Shown here in pieces: positions 1 through 8,116 of a stretch of 41,749 nucleotides of DNA (its first letter is position 1; every line of letters starts with the position of its first letter). Source of the DNA: Acidimicrobiia bacterium. GTDB taxonomy: Bacteria; Actinomycetota; Acidimicrobiia; Spongiisociales; UBA4744. The notes under the pieces were generated by a model. The model made no database searches and was not told the DNA's origin. It was given only the letters and a program-made list of their open reading frames with translations. The stretch lies in assembly GCA_029863625.1 (NCBI GenBank), contig JAOTUY010000024.1, positions 1 to 41,749 of the forward strand, written 5' to 3'. The position numbers and the translations under genes were made by a program.

Positions 1-10
1 TCGCGGGACT

Positions 11-48
11 GGGGTTGGGGGGGGGGGGGGTCGGGGGAGGGGCAAGAA
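11..48. repeat. G-tract cluster
   Basis: There is an uninterrupted run of 14 G at 17-30, flanked by GGGG at 11-14, GGGGG at 33-37 and GGGG at 39-42. The plus strand could form a G-quadruplex. Because it is at the very edge of the window, an assembly or sequencing artefact at a contig end is equally likely. No gene lies in 1-210. Confidence 0.5.
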
Positions 49-70
49 GGTGCTAGCGAAAAGCTCGTTG

Positions 71-126
71 CCCCCTCAGTCCTCGCTCTGCTCGGACAGC
101 TCCCCCGCTGCGCCGGTGGAGCCCAC
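71..126. repeat. GC-rich palindromic intergenic repeat
   Basis: Two adjacent imperfect hairpins are visible. One has arms GTCC (79-82) and GGAC (94-97). The other runs from GCTCC at 99 to GGAGC at 122, with an inner CCG/CGG pairing. CCCCCTC precedes the first hairpin and TCCCCC lies in the second. The layout resembles the GC-rich palindromic blocks near 17.9 kb and 32.8 kb, which suggests a REP-like dispersed family. Its relation to the gene starting at 211 is unknown. Confidence 0.45.
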
Positions 127-210
127 ATTGGGGAAGACCGCACAGTTCCGCCCGTATCTTGGCCCGCTCCTTCCCTACGCTTACTGGGGTACGGACGGGG
201 AGCGATACCG

Positions 211-945
211 ATGACAGACCTCGCAACCGACCTGGCCACGAGTCTCATCGCAGTGTTTTCGACCTACGTAGAAGAGCGCCTCGAGGAGCAGGGTCTGGAG
301 CGCCCGCCCTCCCTTGATGATGCTCTCGCGGAGGGCGAGGCCTGGCTCGGGCCAACCCTCGAAGAGTTGCTATCGCTTCCGTTCGACGAGCAACGCCGTG
401 GCCCGCTCGAGGTTTTTCAGGAAGCGATGCGCTTTCCGACCGATGCCCTGGCCGGTGCCGGTGTCGAGGCCGTTGTACGTGACCCGGGAGCGGTGGCGGC
501 ACTGCCCGGCGACGTCTACAACCTGGCTCCTGCTTCTTCACGGCAGTTGGGTGATGGCGTCTGGATGGCGCACCTGGAGTGGGGGGCTACTAAGGCGAGA
601 GCGCTCCATGGGTCTTCTGAGGTCGGGCTGCTCTCGGCAGACCTCATGGACCGATCCAGGGTCGAACAGATGGTTGCCCGGTCGGGCGCACAGCTCGTAG
701 CGTGGGACGGCCGGGTCGCCGGGACCGTTCCCGCGGAGGGGCGGCTCCCCGGCCTGGTTCTGGTCGACCTCGCCGTACCGGATGCGATCGCAGCCATAGA
801 GAGGTTGGTACAAGCCGGTGTCCGGGTGATCGCGTTTGGGCCTCATGTTGACGGGGCCGCTCTACGAAGCGCCCGACAGGCCGGGGCGGACGAGGTTCTG
901 GCGAGATCAGTCTTCTTCCAAAAGCTGGGTGCGTTCCTCGGCTGA
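211..945 (+). CDS. Conserved hypothetical protein with a receiver-like C-terminal fold
   Basis: The product is 244 residues and is not a family I can name. Residues 1-60 are acidic and helical. From about residue 140 the sequence alternates short hydrophobic strands and helices: LVAWDG, GLVLVDLAVPD, a helix, VRVIAFGPHVD, a helix, then AGADEVLARSVFFQKL. This order and the final alanine-glycine-alanine-aspartate turn resemble a CheY-type receiver, but I cannot place a phospho-acceptor aspartate with certainty, so a pseudo-receiver is the best structural guess. ATG 211 is chosen because GGGGAG lies just upstream. The 3' end overlaps the convergent oxidoreductase gene by 39 bases. Confidence 0.75.
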   Translation: MTDLATDLATSLIAVFSTYVEERLEEQGLERPPSLDDALAEGEAWLGPTLEELLSLPFDEQRRGPLEVFQEAMRFPTDALAGAGVEAVVRDPGAVAALPGDVYNLAPASSRQLGDGVWMAHLEWGATKARALHGSSEVGLLSADLMDRSRVEQMVARSGAQLVAWDGRVAGTVPAEGRLPGLVLVDLAVPDAIAAIERLVQAGVRVIAFGPHVDGAALRSARQAGADEVLARSVFFQKLGAFLG

Positions 946-1908
946 CCGGTACAGATGATCCGGTACCAGCAGCACTGCGCCAAAGGTCATCTCGGATTCG
1001 GCCCGCCGATGTGCCTCGCCAACCTTCGAGAGTGGATAGATCGAATCGATCACCGGCAGAAAGGTTGCTTCGCTGAGGAGCTTGAGAACCTGATGGATAT
1101 CAACGGCATCGATGTGCGCGGTCGAGCCGATGAGATGTGCTTGTTTGTTGACAACCTGGCGAACATCGAGCAACTGAGGGCGGCCGCCGCTGGTCAGGAC
1201 GAGGCGTCCGTTTTGATCCAGCATCTCCACAGAAGGGCCCAATGCCGAGTCGACGACTTGGACGACCACCGCGGCTCCCTGGCCACCGAATCCTGCTTTG
1301 ACATGCTCGGCCAAGTCCGGAGCCGAACGGGAAACGACTCGAGTGGCTCCGAGCGCAGCCAGCCGCTGGGCATGACGGCCGTGGGACACCGCGATAACTC
1401 GGCTGCCTTTCCATCGGCAGATCTGGACGGCCGCGATACCGATCGCGTCGGCGGCGCCGACCACAACCACCCGTTCATTCATGCCGAGCCGGCCGTTGTG
1501 GAAGATGGCCGTCCACGCTGTGGAGAATGCCCTACCCACGCTCGTCGAGCTGATGAACGACACGTTGTCGGGTATGGCGTGCAGTTCGGCAGCGGGAACG
1601 ACCACATAGTCAGCGTATCCGCCGCTCCGGGTGCGCCCCATCGTTCCACTGATGGCAACAACCCTGTCGCCGGGGGACCATTCGGTAACCCCGGGGCCCA
1701 CCAATATGACCTCCCCCGCACCATCCGAACCGGGAAGAAGCGGAAGGTCGACGGTAGCTGTTCCCGACCGAATCGACAGGTCAAGAGTGCTCACCGCTGC
1801 GGCGTGGACTCGCACCAGAACCTGGTCGGGGCCCGGCCGGGGGACTGGCAGGCGGACGACGTGTAACACCCCGGGATCACCCGGAGAGTGCATGACCACG
1901 GCGTTCAT
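907..1908 (-). CDS. Zinc-independent MDR oxidoreductase (quinone oxidoreductase-like)
   Basis: The 333-residue product is a medium-chain dehydrogenase/reductase. It has an N-terminal GroES-like domain (LVRVHAAAVSTLDLSIRSG, then LPGSDGAGEVILVGPGV and GDRVVA) and a Rossmann domain with VVVVGAADAIGIAAVQICR in place of the usual AxGGVG loop. The structural-zinc cysteines of alcohol dehydrogenases are absent, which fits the NADPH:quinone reductase branch. The likely role is NAD(P)H-dependent reduction of a quinone, enone or similar carbonyl; the substrate cannot be told. ATG 1908 is preferred over a start 15 bases upstream because MNAVVMHSPGDP matches the usual N-terminus. It converges on, and overlaps by 39 bases, the gene at 211-945. 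Confidence 0.85.
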   Translation of the reverse strand: MNAVVMHSPGDPGVLHVVRLPVPRPGPDQVLVRVHAAAVSTLDLSIRSGTATVDLPLLPGSDGAGEVILVGPGVTEWSPGDRVVAISGTMGRTRSGGYADYVVVPAAELHAIPDNVSFISSTSVGRAFSTAWTAIFHNGRLGMNERVVVVGAADAIGIAAVQICRWKGSRVIAVSHGRHAQRLAALGATRVVSRSAPDLAEHVKAGFGGQGAAVVVQVVDSALGPSVEMLDQNGRLVLTSGGRPQLLDVRQVVNKQAHLIGSTAHIDAVDIHQVLKLLSEATFLPVIDSIYPLSKVGEAHRRAESEMTFGAVLLVPDHLYRSAEERTQLLEED

Positions 1909-1948
1909 AACTGCGGGTGCCACTGTCCAAGTTTAGGTGTCACTGCAG

Positions 1949-2854
1949 CTACGTACCGGCCCCGCCGCGTGGTCTTCCGGCTAGGGCCGCCTCGGGTCTG
2001 ACACTCCCGCGCACGTTGATCGCAGTAACCCCAAGGAGAATGACAGCCACGCCCGTGCCCTGCAGCGCGGACAACCGTTCGCTGAAGATCAAGGCACCCC
2101 AGATGAGCGCGCCAATAGGTTGCACCATGATCAATACGGAGGTGGTCAGGGCGGGGAGTCTTGGAAGAGCATGGCCGAGCATGAGCCATCCGAAGACCTG
2201 GGCAAGCACGGCGAGTATCAGGAGCCACCCATGGGCGGGCCATACGAAGCTGAGATCAATGGTTCCGGTGGCCAGACCGGCTAGACCGGTGCCGACGGCG
2301 GTACCGGCGGTCGCGTCGAGCAAAGTTCCGATGGCCGAACTCTGGCTGCGATTGGCTGCCCGATAGGTGAGGATGAACGATGCATACACAACGCCCGACA
2401 TTGCCCCGAGGATCACACCTGCCACAGGATCGCTGCCGTACGTGTCGGCCCGCCCGAGCCCCGACAACAATGCCACTCCCGTGAAAACTACCGGTATAGC
2501 GATAAAGGCGGTTGGGCTGGGGCGTTCATCGTGGATCGCCCACGCCGCCAAAGCGACGAAAACGACTTGGATGTTCGCAAGCAGCGTGCCGAGCCCGGCG
2601 CCGATGGCGGCGATCGCCGAGTGGAACAACCATAGGTCTGCAGCCAGGAGAAGCCCGGAGACAAAACCCAACCGCCGGTCGCTCCGGGGACGACTATCCG
2701 ATTTCCTGGTTAACAGCCACATCACCAGCAATATGGGAAGGGCATACGCCGCCCGGAAGAAACCTGCCGTCAGCGGAGTGACGTCGGCGAGGCGGACCAG
2801 CACGGCGGTGAAAGAGATGGCCATGACGCCGAGGAGGGCGATGAAGCGGATCAC
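1949..2854 (-). CDS. EamA/DMT-family transporter
   Basis: The 301-residue product has about ten hydrophobic segments arranged as two EamA halves (residues about 1-135 and 145-285). The first half starts with MIRFIALLGVMAISFTAVLV and contains LTAGFFRAAYALPILL; the second contains VILGAMSGVVYASFI and LTTSVLIMVQPIGALIWGAL. This is the drug/metabolite transporter superfamily, inner-membrane carriers that usually export amino acids, nucleotides or other small metabolites. The substrate cannot be predicted. The gene lies in the same direction as the WS/DGAT gene upstream (57-base gap) and the oxidoreductase downstream, so co-transcription is possible. Confidence 0.88.
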   Translation of the reverse strand: MIRFIALLGVMAISFTAVLVRLADVTPLTAGFFRAAYALPILLVMWLLTRKSDSRPRSDRRLGFVSGLLLAADLWLFHSAIAAIGAGLGTLLANIQVVFVALAAWAIHDERPSPTAFIAIPVVFTGVALLSGLGRADTYGSDPVAGVILGAMSGVVYASFILTYRAANRSQSSAIGTLLDATAGTAVGTGLAGLATGTIDLSFVWPAHGWLLILAVLAQVFGWLMLGHALPRLPALTTSVLIMVQPIGALIWGALIFSERLSALQGTGVAVILLGVTAINVRGSVRPEAALAGRPRGGAGT

Positions 2855-2911
2855 CGGAGATACTGTAGGGGCGGGAAGTGCAACGTCTGTTCCGGAGTAC
2901 TCAGCAGACTC

Positions 2912-4396
2912 CTAGGCCTTCGACTTCGACTTCTTTGCGCCGGTCTTTTTGGCCTTCCTGGGGGGCTGGTCGACTCCTGCGGCGCGTCGCGCATTCTCAT
3001 GAAGCTCGACGAAAGCGGCGGTCACGTTATTCGTGAAGGCTGAGACGTCGGGCACGACGTCCCAATCGGCGCTGATCCCCCACGCCAGCTCGCCGTTGTA
3101 GCTGAACAAGGCAATCCCTACGCCGTGCCCGGCCCAGAGAGGGACGGCCGGATATTGGACGAGCAGCTTCGATCCGAGCATGTACATGGGAAATTGCGGG
3201 CCCGGCACGTTGGTGACCGTCATATTGAACGGTCGGATGCGGGTGGCGCGTCTGGCTGCCATTCCCAGAAGAGTGGCCGGCGTCCCGGAGCTGAGCTGCA
3301 CGATGGTTGAGGCGCCCAAGGCCTGGTTGGTGTCCTTCAAGTGCTGGGTGTGATCCCGGACGATCGCATAGCGGCGTAGCGGGTCGGGCTCGTCGATCGG
3401 TAGCTGTACCAGCCACATGGCGACCTGGTTACCCAATCGGCCTCGCTGATCCTTGGAGCGAACGCTGACCGGAGCCATGACCCGGAACTCCAGGTCATCC
3501 ACGGGGAAGCCGCGTTCCTCGATGAAGAACTTGCGCACCGCTCCAGCCACCGTGGTGAGTACGACATCATTGACCGTTCCACCGATCAGGTCCTTTATCT
3601 CTTTTACGTCGGTGAGCGGAAGCTTGAGCCACTCGAAACGGCGGTTGGGTCCGATCTTCTCGTTGATGGGCGTGCGCGACGCCGGCGTTAGCCATCCTGA
3701 GGTCAGTGAATAGGAGACGGCCTTGGCGCGCCGTTGGATCTCGGAACCGATCGCTTGAGCTTCTTCGGCGAGATGCGGGATTCCCCGTGCCGCGCGAAAG
3801 GCTCTTCTCGCTCTCCGCAGCGACTCGCCGACTACAAGCTCGGCGGCACCGGGCGCCGGCCTCGGCTCGAATGGCTTGATATCTTCGATCTCGTCGGTGG
3901 GGACAAAATTGAGCAGCACTGCCATCAGGTCGACACCGGAGATACCGTCGATCATGCAATGGTGGATCTTGAACACGAGAGCGAAGCGGTCTGCCGCGAT
4001 GCCCTCCACTACCCAGAGTTCCCAGAGCGGTTTAGCGCGGTTGAGTTGTTGGGATAGCAGCCGGCCCATCATTGCTCTCAGCTGCTCTTCACTGCCAGGT
4101 TTGGGAAGGCTCAAATGGCGGACGTGGTAGTCGAGATCGAAATGCTCATCGTCGACCCAGACCGGATTCCTTTCGATGGGCACGCGGGCGAGGTGCTGGC
4201 GATATCGAGGCACATAGTGGAGTTTGGACTCGATGAAGGAGTGGATCTTGTCGATGTCGATGCCGCCATCCGGCTTTGACAGCGGCCCTGCCTCGAAAAT
4301 CGCGGCGCCCGCGACGTGCATATGCGTTGTTGGCGACTCCAGGGCGAGGAAAGAGCCGTCGAGGAAGGAAAGTCGCTCGTAATAGTGCTCGGGCAT
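2912..4396 (-). CDS. Wax ester synthase / diacylglycerol acyltransferase (WS/DGAT)
   Basis: The product, about 494 residues, is of usual length for actinobacterial WS/DGAT enzymes. These transfer acyl groups from acyl-CoA to diacylglycerol or fatty alcohol to make storage lipid. The N-terminus (LSFLDGSFLALESPTTHMHV) is typical, and the catalytic HHxxxDG motif is present as HHCMIDG near residues 145-151. A later block, FNMTVTNVPGPQFPMYMLG, matches the conserved VTNVPGP region. The C-terminal tail is lysine-rich (PPRKAKKTGAKKSKSKA). The ATG at 4396 is chosen over a TTG one codon upstream. The many acyl-CoA genes at 34-41 kb fit a lipid-accumulating host. Confidence 0.93.
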   Translation of the reverse strand: MPEHYYERLSFLDGSFLALESPTTHMHVAGAAIFEAGPLSKPDGGIDIDKIHSFIESKLHYVPRYRQHLARVPIERNPVWVDDEHFDLDYHVRHLSLPKPGSEEQLRAMMGRLLSQQLNRAKPLWELWVVEGIAADRFALVFKIHHCMIDGISGVDLMAVLLNFVPTDEIEDIKPFEPRPAPGAAELVVGESLRRARRAFRAARGIPHLAEEAQAIGSEIQRRAKAVSYSLTSGWLTPASRTPINEKIGPNRRFEWLKLPLTDVKEIKDLIGGTVNDVVLTTVAGAVRKFFIEERGFPVDDLEFRVMAPVSVRSKDQRGRLGNQVAMWLVQLPIDEPDPLRRYAIVRDHTQHLKDTNQALGASTIVQLSSGTPATLLGMAARRATRIRPFNMTVTNVPGPQFPMYMLGSKLLVQYPAVPLWAGHGVGIALFSYNGELAWGISADWDVVPDVSAFTNNVTAAFVELHENARRAAGVDQPPRKAKKTGAKKSKSKA

Positions 4397-4469
4397 CAAC
4401 CCGTAAGGCTAGTGGAGCGCCACACGACGAATTGCGGCGTGCGGCCGGAGTGGCCAGGAACAATCGGGA

Positions 4470-5342
4470 TCAGCGGTCGATCTCGACCCCAACACCAAGC
4501 TCGTCGGCCCGGGCGAGGGCGGCAGCTGCCGCCGCCACATCCTGGGAGGCGATTCCCACTGATTTGAACAATGTCACGCCGCCCCCCGGAGACCGAATCC
4601 GTCCGGCGAGAAGGTCGCCCAGCGCCGCGTCGGGTTCTCGCCCAGCTTGAATGAGGTCACCCGCTTCCCGGGCCGCGGCCCCCACATCGTCCACAACCAC
4701 GAAGGCCCTTTCCACCGTCTCGGCAGGTATTTCGACCATGTGCGGTGCGAATGCGCCGATTGCATTGAGGTGGGTTCCCGACCGCACGGCTCTATCCCCG
4801 AAGAGAGGCTTGAGGGCGGGGGTAGCGGTGGTGACGATATGGGCGCTGCGCACCGCCTTGTCTGGATCGTCGACTGCCTCGCCTCCTATCCGAGCTGCGA
4901 AGGCGTCGGCCCTGGCTGCATCGCGGCTCCACACGCAAACCCGCTCGATGTTTCGCACAGCCCGGACGGCCGCCACCTGATCTGCAGCCATCGCTCCGCA
5001 GCCCAGCATCGCCATCGTGTATGCCTCAGGTCGGGCGAGAAGGCGGGTGGCCAGACCGGCCCCCGCCCCGGTGCGGATGGCGGTCAGTGTCGGACCGTCG
5101 ACCAAGCCAACCGGTTGGCCGGATGGGTCGAAGACTGCGACAATTCCGGCGGGACTGCCGGGAACCGTAGAGACCACCTTGATCCCGGTCATCTCGCCAA
5201 CCCGGCCGGGCATGAACAGCGAAGGGCCAACCTGGACGCGAGGTGGTACCTCCCGATCGTCCCCGAACGCCGCAATCATCGCCTCAATAGCGACCGTCAT
5301 AGGCAGGGCCGCCCGCAGGTCCTCGGGGCCCAAATACCGCAT
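4470..5342 (-). CDS. Ornithine cyclodeaminase / mu-crystallin family protein
   Basis: The 290-residue product begins MRYLGPEDLRAALPMTVAIEAM and has the family's substrate and NAD(P) regions: GVVDGPTLTAIRTGAGAG-like residues near 85-100, then MLGCGAMAADQVAAVRAV as the Rossmann glycine motif. The family includes ornithine cyclodeaminase, pyrroline-2-carboxylate and other ketimine reductases, and alanine dehydrogenase, so the exact reaction is open. Its ATG (5340-5342) shares one base with the TGA of the upstream FAD oxidoreductase, which shows translational coupling. An apparent 59-residue N-terminal extension would run through the upstream gene and is rejected. The pair probably handles a cyclic or N-substituted amino acid. 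Confidence 0.88.
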   Translation of the reverse strand: MRYLGPEDLRAALPMTVAIEAMIAAFGDDREVPPRVQVGPSLFMPGRVGEMTGIKVVSTVPGSPAGIVAVFDPSGQPVGLVDGPTLTAIRTGAGAGLATRLLARPEAYTMAMLGCGAMAADQVAAVRAVRNIERVCVWSRDAARADAFAARIGGEAVDDPDKAVRSAHIVTTATPALKPLFGDRAVRSGTHLNAIGAFAPHMVEIPAETVERAFVVVDDVGAAAREAGDLIQAGREPDAALGDLLAGRIRSPGGGVTLFKSVGIASQDVAAAAAALARADELGVGVEIDR

Positions 5343-6577
5343 CAGGCCAGAACGCTTTTCTCTTGGACCGTCAAGGGTGTTCTGTCCACCGAAAGAAACG
5401 AAAGAGGAACATCGGTATCGAAGGGGCGGGTCGTGCCTGTGATGGCCTGAGCCATCATCGAACCCACCATGGGGGCGAGTTTGAATCCATGGCCGCTGAA
5501 ACCGTTGGCCACCCACCAACCATCCAGAGACGTTGGTCCGATCACCGGGTGGACGTCCTCTTCGTTGATCGCATAGAGGCCGGCGATGCCGGTGACCGTA
5601 CCTCTATGAGGAAGAGCGGGGATGCGGTGGTGCAAAGCGTGGATCTTGGAGTCGAGGAAAGTGGCGTCGGCTCCCGTTTTGAGGTGATCGGGATCAACTC
5701 GCTCGCTTTCGTCTTCGGGAAGAACCGAACCGAACACGATCTGTTGACCAGAGGCCTCGGGGCGGAAGTAGATGCCGGTCGCCGCGTCGGCCACAACCGG
5801 GATCGGCTCGGGGACCTCGGCAGGCCGGAGGCGATAGGCAACCTGAACACGGGTCGGACTGATGGTCCACCCGAGTCGGACTCCCGCCATGTCGTTGAGA
5901 CGGTTGCACCACGGACCCGCCGCGTTCACGATGAGGGGTGTTCGGATCGTCCGGCCGTCGGTCAGATCCACTCCCGATACCTTCTTGGGGTCCGTCCGGA
6001 CCGCCTGCACTTCAGATCGAAACAGGACCTCGGCGCCTTCGCGACGAGCGGCCTCGATCAAGTCTTGATTGGCGCCGGTCGGATCAGCGAACCCGGCGTC
6101 GGGTTCATAGAGGGCTGCCTCCAGGTCACGGCAGGAATGGGGTATCTGCCCGGTGAGATCGAAGGGTTCGGCACAGGTCGAGAGAGCCGGGAAGCGAGTC
6201 CGGACACCGGCTGCGTCGAGGACTTCGGCCACGCCTCCCTCGGCGATCAGGCGGTCCCGAGCGGCGGCCGCTTCGGCGTTGGTGTACCCCATCAGCCACA
6301 GCATGCCGATCGGATGAAACCGTGACCTCGGCTGCTCGATCCCGGTGAATTCCGCCCAATTTCGATATGCGGTCTGGCCGTGGAGAGCCAGCCGTACGGT
6401 CTCCGGCCGGCTGTACAAGGTGCGGACGATCGCCGACGAGGCTCCCGTCGAACCCTCGGCCGGCCCGGCCCCCTTTTCAACGACGACGACCCGGCCGACA
6501 TCTCTGGAGGCAAGCTGGAAGGCGATCGAGGAACCAATAATGCCGCCTCCGATGACCACAACGTCCGCATCATCCAT
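5342..6577 (-). CDS. FAD-dependent oxidoreductase, DAO / sarcosine oxidase-beta type
   Basis: The 411-residue product has an N-terminal FAD-binding motif VVVIGGGIIGSSIAFQLA followed by the acidic ribose-binding residue in VVVVEKG. It also has the GSTGASSAIVR segment typical of DAO-family amine oxidases, and a C-terminal WVANGFSGHGFKLAPMVG that closes the FAD site. The family oxidises secondary or primary amines such as sarcosine, proline, glycine betaine derivatives or D-amino acids. It is coupled by a one-base overlap to the ornithine cyclodeaminase/mu-crystallin gene. That pairing is consistent with oxidation to an imine followed by imine reduction or cleavage, but the substrate is inferred only. 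Confidence 0.9.
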   Translation of the reverse strand: MDDADVVVIGGGIIGSSIAFQLASRDVGRVVVVEKGAGPAEGSTGASSAIVRTLYSRPETVRLALHGQTAYRNWAEFTGIEQPRSRFHPIGMLWLMGYTNAEAAAARDRLIAEGGVAEVLDAAGVRTRFPALSTCAEPFDLTGQIPHSCRDLEAALYEPDAGFADPTGANQDLIEAARREGAEVLFRSEVQAVRTDPKKVSGVDLTDGRTIRTPLIVNAAGPWCNRLNDMAGVRLGWTISPTRVQVAYRLRPAEVPEPIPVVADAATGIYFRPEASGQQIVFGSVLPEDESERVDPDHLKTGADATFLDSKIHALHHRIPALPHRGTVTGIAGLYAINEEDVHPVIGPTSLDGWWVANGFSGHGFKLAPMVGSMMAQAITGTTRPFDTDVPLSFLSVDRTPLTVQEKSVLA

Positions 6578-6614
6578 GTGTTCTCTCTCCGCGATCGCAA
6601 CCCTGCCCTGTTTG

Positions 6615-6687
6615 CGCCCTCGGCAGGATTCGAACCTGCGACCTACTGCTTAGGAGGCAGTTGCTCTATCCCCTGAGCTACGAGGGC
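6615..6687 (-). tRNA. tRNA-Arg(CCU)
   Basis: Read on the minus strand, a full cloverleaf is present. The 7-bp acceptor stem is GCCCTCG with CGAGGGC. The D-arm is GCTC...GAGC. The anticodon stem ACTGC/GCAGT closes the loop CTCCTAA, giving anticodon CCU, and the T-arm GCAGG-TTCGAAT-CCTGC is standard. The discriminator base is G and CCA is not encoded. It reads AGG codons. A tyrosine recombinase gene begins about 105 bases beyond the 5' end of the tRNA, not at the 3' end where most integration sites lie. Confidence 0.96.
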
Positions 6688-6792
6688 GGGATTTCACCTT
6701 TGTTTATAAGGCTATTCGCTGGTTCAGGTACCTCCGGTTGTTGAGCATAACGCTAGCACAGCGAATAACTTTGTGTCTAGAATGGTGCCGAT

Positions 6793-7779
6793 ATGCCATC
6801 GAAAACCGCGAGCGCCTCTGATATCTGGACGCTTACAGACTCCTGGCATCATCATCTCAATGCCTCCAATCTCTCGCCTCGGACTCTAGATGTCTATCTC
6901 AAAGCAGCCGAGCAGCTCGCCATGTTCTTCGCCTGCCCGAAGCTGGACCTCGACTTCGATGAGATAGTGACGGACCGGAAGCTTAGAGCGGAGCATATAG
7001 AGAGGCTGCGCGCCGTTCCTGTGGACGTGACCAACCTAGGCCGCGAGCAACTCGAGGCGTTCATTGTCCATCTTCGGGACACCCGATCGGCGTCGACCGC
7101 TAACAACCGATATCGGGCCGTTCAGCAGTTCTTCAAGTGGCTCTTCGAGGAGGTGGAGATCGAAGCAAATCCATTCGATCGGATGCGACCCCCGAAGATG
7201 GAGGAGCGAGAGGTGCCGGTTGTGGACGCCGCGGACCTTCGGAAGCTGTTCAAGGTCTGCGAGGGAACGGACTTCGAAGCCCGGCGGGACCTCGCCCTCT
7301 TCACCTTCATGCTGGACACCGGCGCCCGTCTCGCCGAAGTCGCCGGGCTGAAACTGGAACATGTCGATCTCTCGCTTGAGGTGGCGCTCGTGCTTGGAAG
7401 AGGCCGGCGGGAGAGGGCCCTACCCATGTCGCCGAAAACAATCAAACTCCTCGACCGATACGTACGTTCTCGCCGGCGCAGCAAGCACGCGAATCTGCCG
7501 TGGCTTTGGGTCGGTGCCCGCGGGCGGTTGACTTCGAGCGGGATCGCGCAGGCTCTCAAACGTCGCTCAGCCGAGGCCGGGATCACACCGCCTCTTCACC
7601 CGCACCAGTTGCGCCATAGCTTTGCCCACTACTTCCTCGCCGCCGGCGGCAACGAAGGTGATCTCATGCGCCTCGCCGGGTGGCAGTCACGTCAGATGGT
7701 CTCACGATATGCCGCCAGCGCCGCCGATGAACGGGCGAGGGAAGCGCATCGGCGTTTCTCGCCGCTGGATCAGCTCTGA
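6793..7779 (+). CDS. Tyrosine recombinase (phage-integrase family)
   Basis: The 328-residue product has a SAM-like core-binding domain (about residues 10-125) and a catalytic domain (about 135-325). Visible catalytic residues are R179 ([13 protein letters not shown]), H271 and R274 ([12 protein letters not shown]), W297 ([12 protein letters not shown], in place of the usual second histidine) and nucleophile Y306. The beta-hairpin lysine normally found in GKGxKER is arginine here ([11 protein letters not shown]203), which is unusual. The length and the absence of an arm-binding domain resemble XerC/D-like or stand-alone actinobacterial integrases. It lies beside tRNA-Arg and leads into a stretch of decayed genes, so it may be the remnant integrase of an old insertion. 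Confidence 0.93.
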   Translation: MPSKTASASDIWTLTDSWHHHLNASNLSPRTLDVYLKAAEQLAMFFACPKLDLDFDEIVTDRKLRAEHIERLRAVPVDVTNLGREQLEAFIVHLRDTRSASTANNRYRAVQQFFKWLFEEVEIEANPFDRMRPPKMEEREVPVVDAADLRKLFKVCEGTDFEARRDLALFTFMLDTGARLAEVAGLKLEHVDLSLEVALVLGRGRRERALPMSPKTIKLLDRYVRSRRRSKHANLPWLWVGARGRLTSSGIAQALKRRSAEAGITPPLHPHQLRHSFAHYFLAAGGNEGDLMRLAGWQSRQMVSRYAASAADERAREAHRRFSPLDQL

Positions 7780-7877
7780 ACGGACGCAGGTTCGCTTCCG
7801 ATTATCCCGGCATCTCGGCGGCAGCTCTACAGGTGCCTCCCGCTCGATAATGCGCCGATATGGGCGCATTGGGGGTC

Positions 7878-8116
7878 CCGGCCACCGCCGACCGGCAGTA
7901 GGGTGCGAACCCAAAGTCGCCCCGGCAGACACTTCCGCGCGGTGCTCTTGGCCGTCTGGTGTGGCTATCAGGATCTCGGCCGCATTCACGAGCATACATC
8001 ACCGAATCGGGATGGCTATGCATCGGTGATTCACTTCCCGGATCCGCCCGGACATCCAGGACGCGGACTCTCTCATTCTCGAACACGACCGAGTCGGCCG
8101 GGTGGTTGGGCCGCCG
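7878..8116 (-). pseudogene. Cupin-domain protein relic, frameshifted
   Basis: Minus-strand translation gives a small-cupin core: DSVVFENERVRVLDVRADPG, then the metal-site type segment PMHSHPDSVMY. The frame is lost near 7995. The homology resumes in another frame as MLVNAAEILIATPDGQEH and AEVSAGATL, and appears to shift again at TLWF near 7907. Two shifts within about 240 bases, plus fusion at its 5' side to a DHFR-like fragment, mark this as a pseudogene. Single shifts could be sequencing errors, but the fusion could not. The exact 3' limit is uncertain. Confidence 0.7.

Noticed and set aside
955..1866. Long plus-strand open frame opposite the MDR oxidoreductase
   Set aside because: It mirrors a well-conserved minus-strand gene and its translation has no family-like features; high GC content produces such shadow frames.
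6615..6687. attB/attL site in the tRNA with a duplicated 3' end
   Set aside because: No second copy of the tRNA 3' segment was found by eye in the window, and the recombinase lies on the 5' side.
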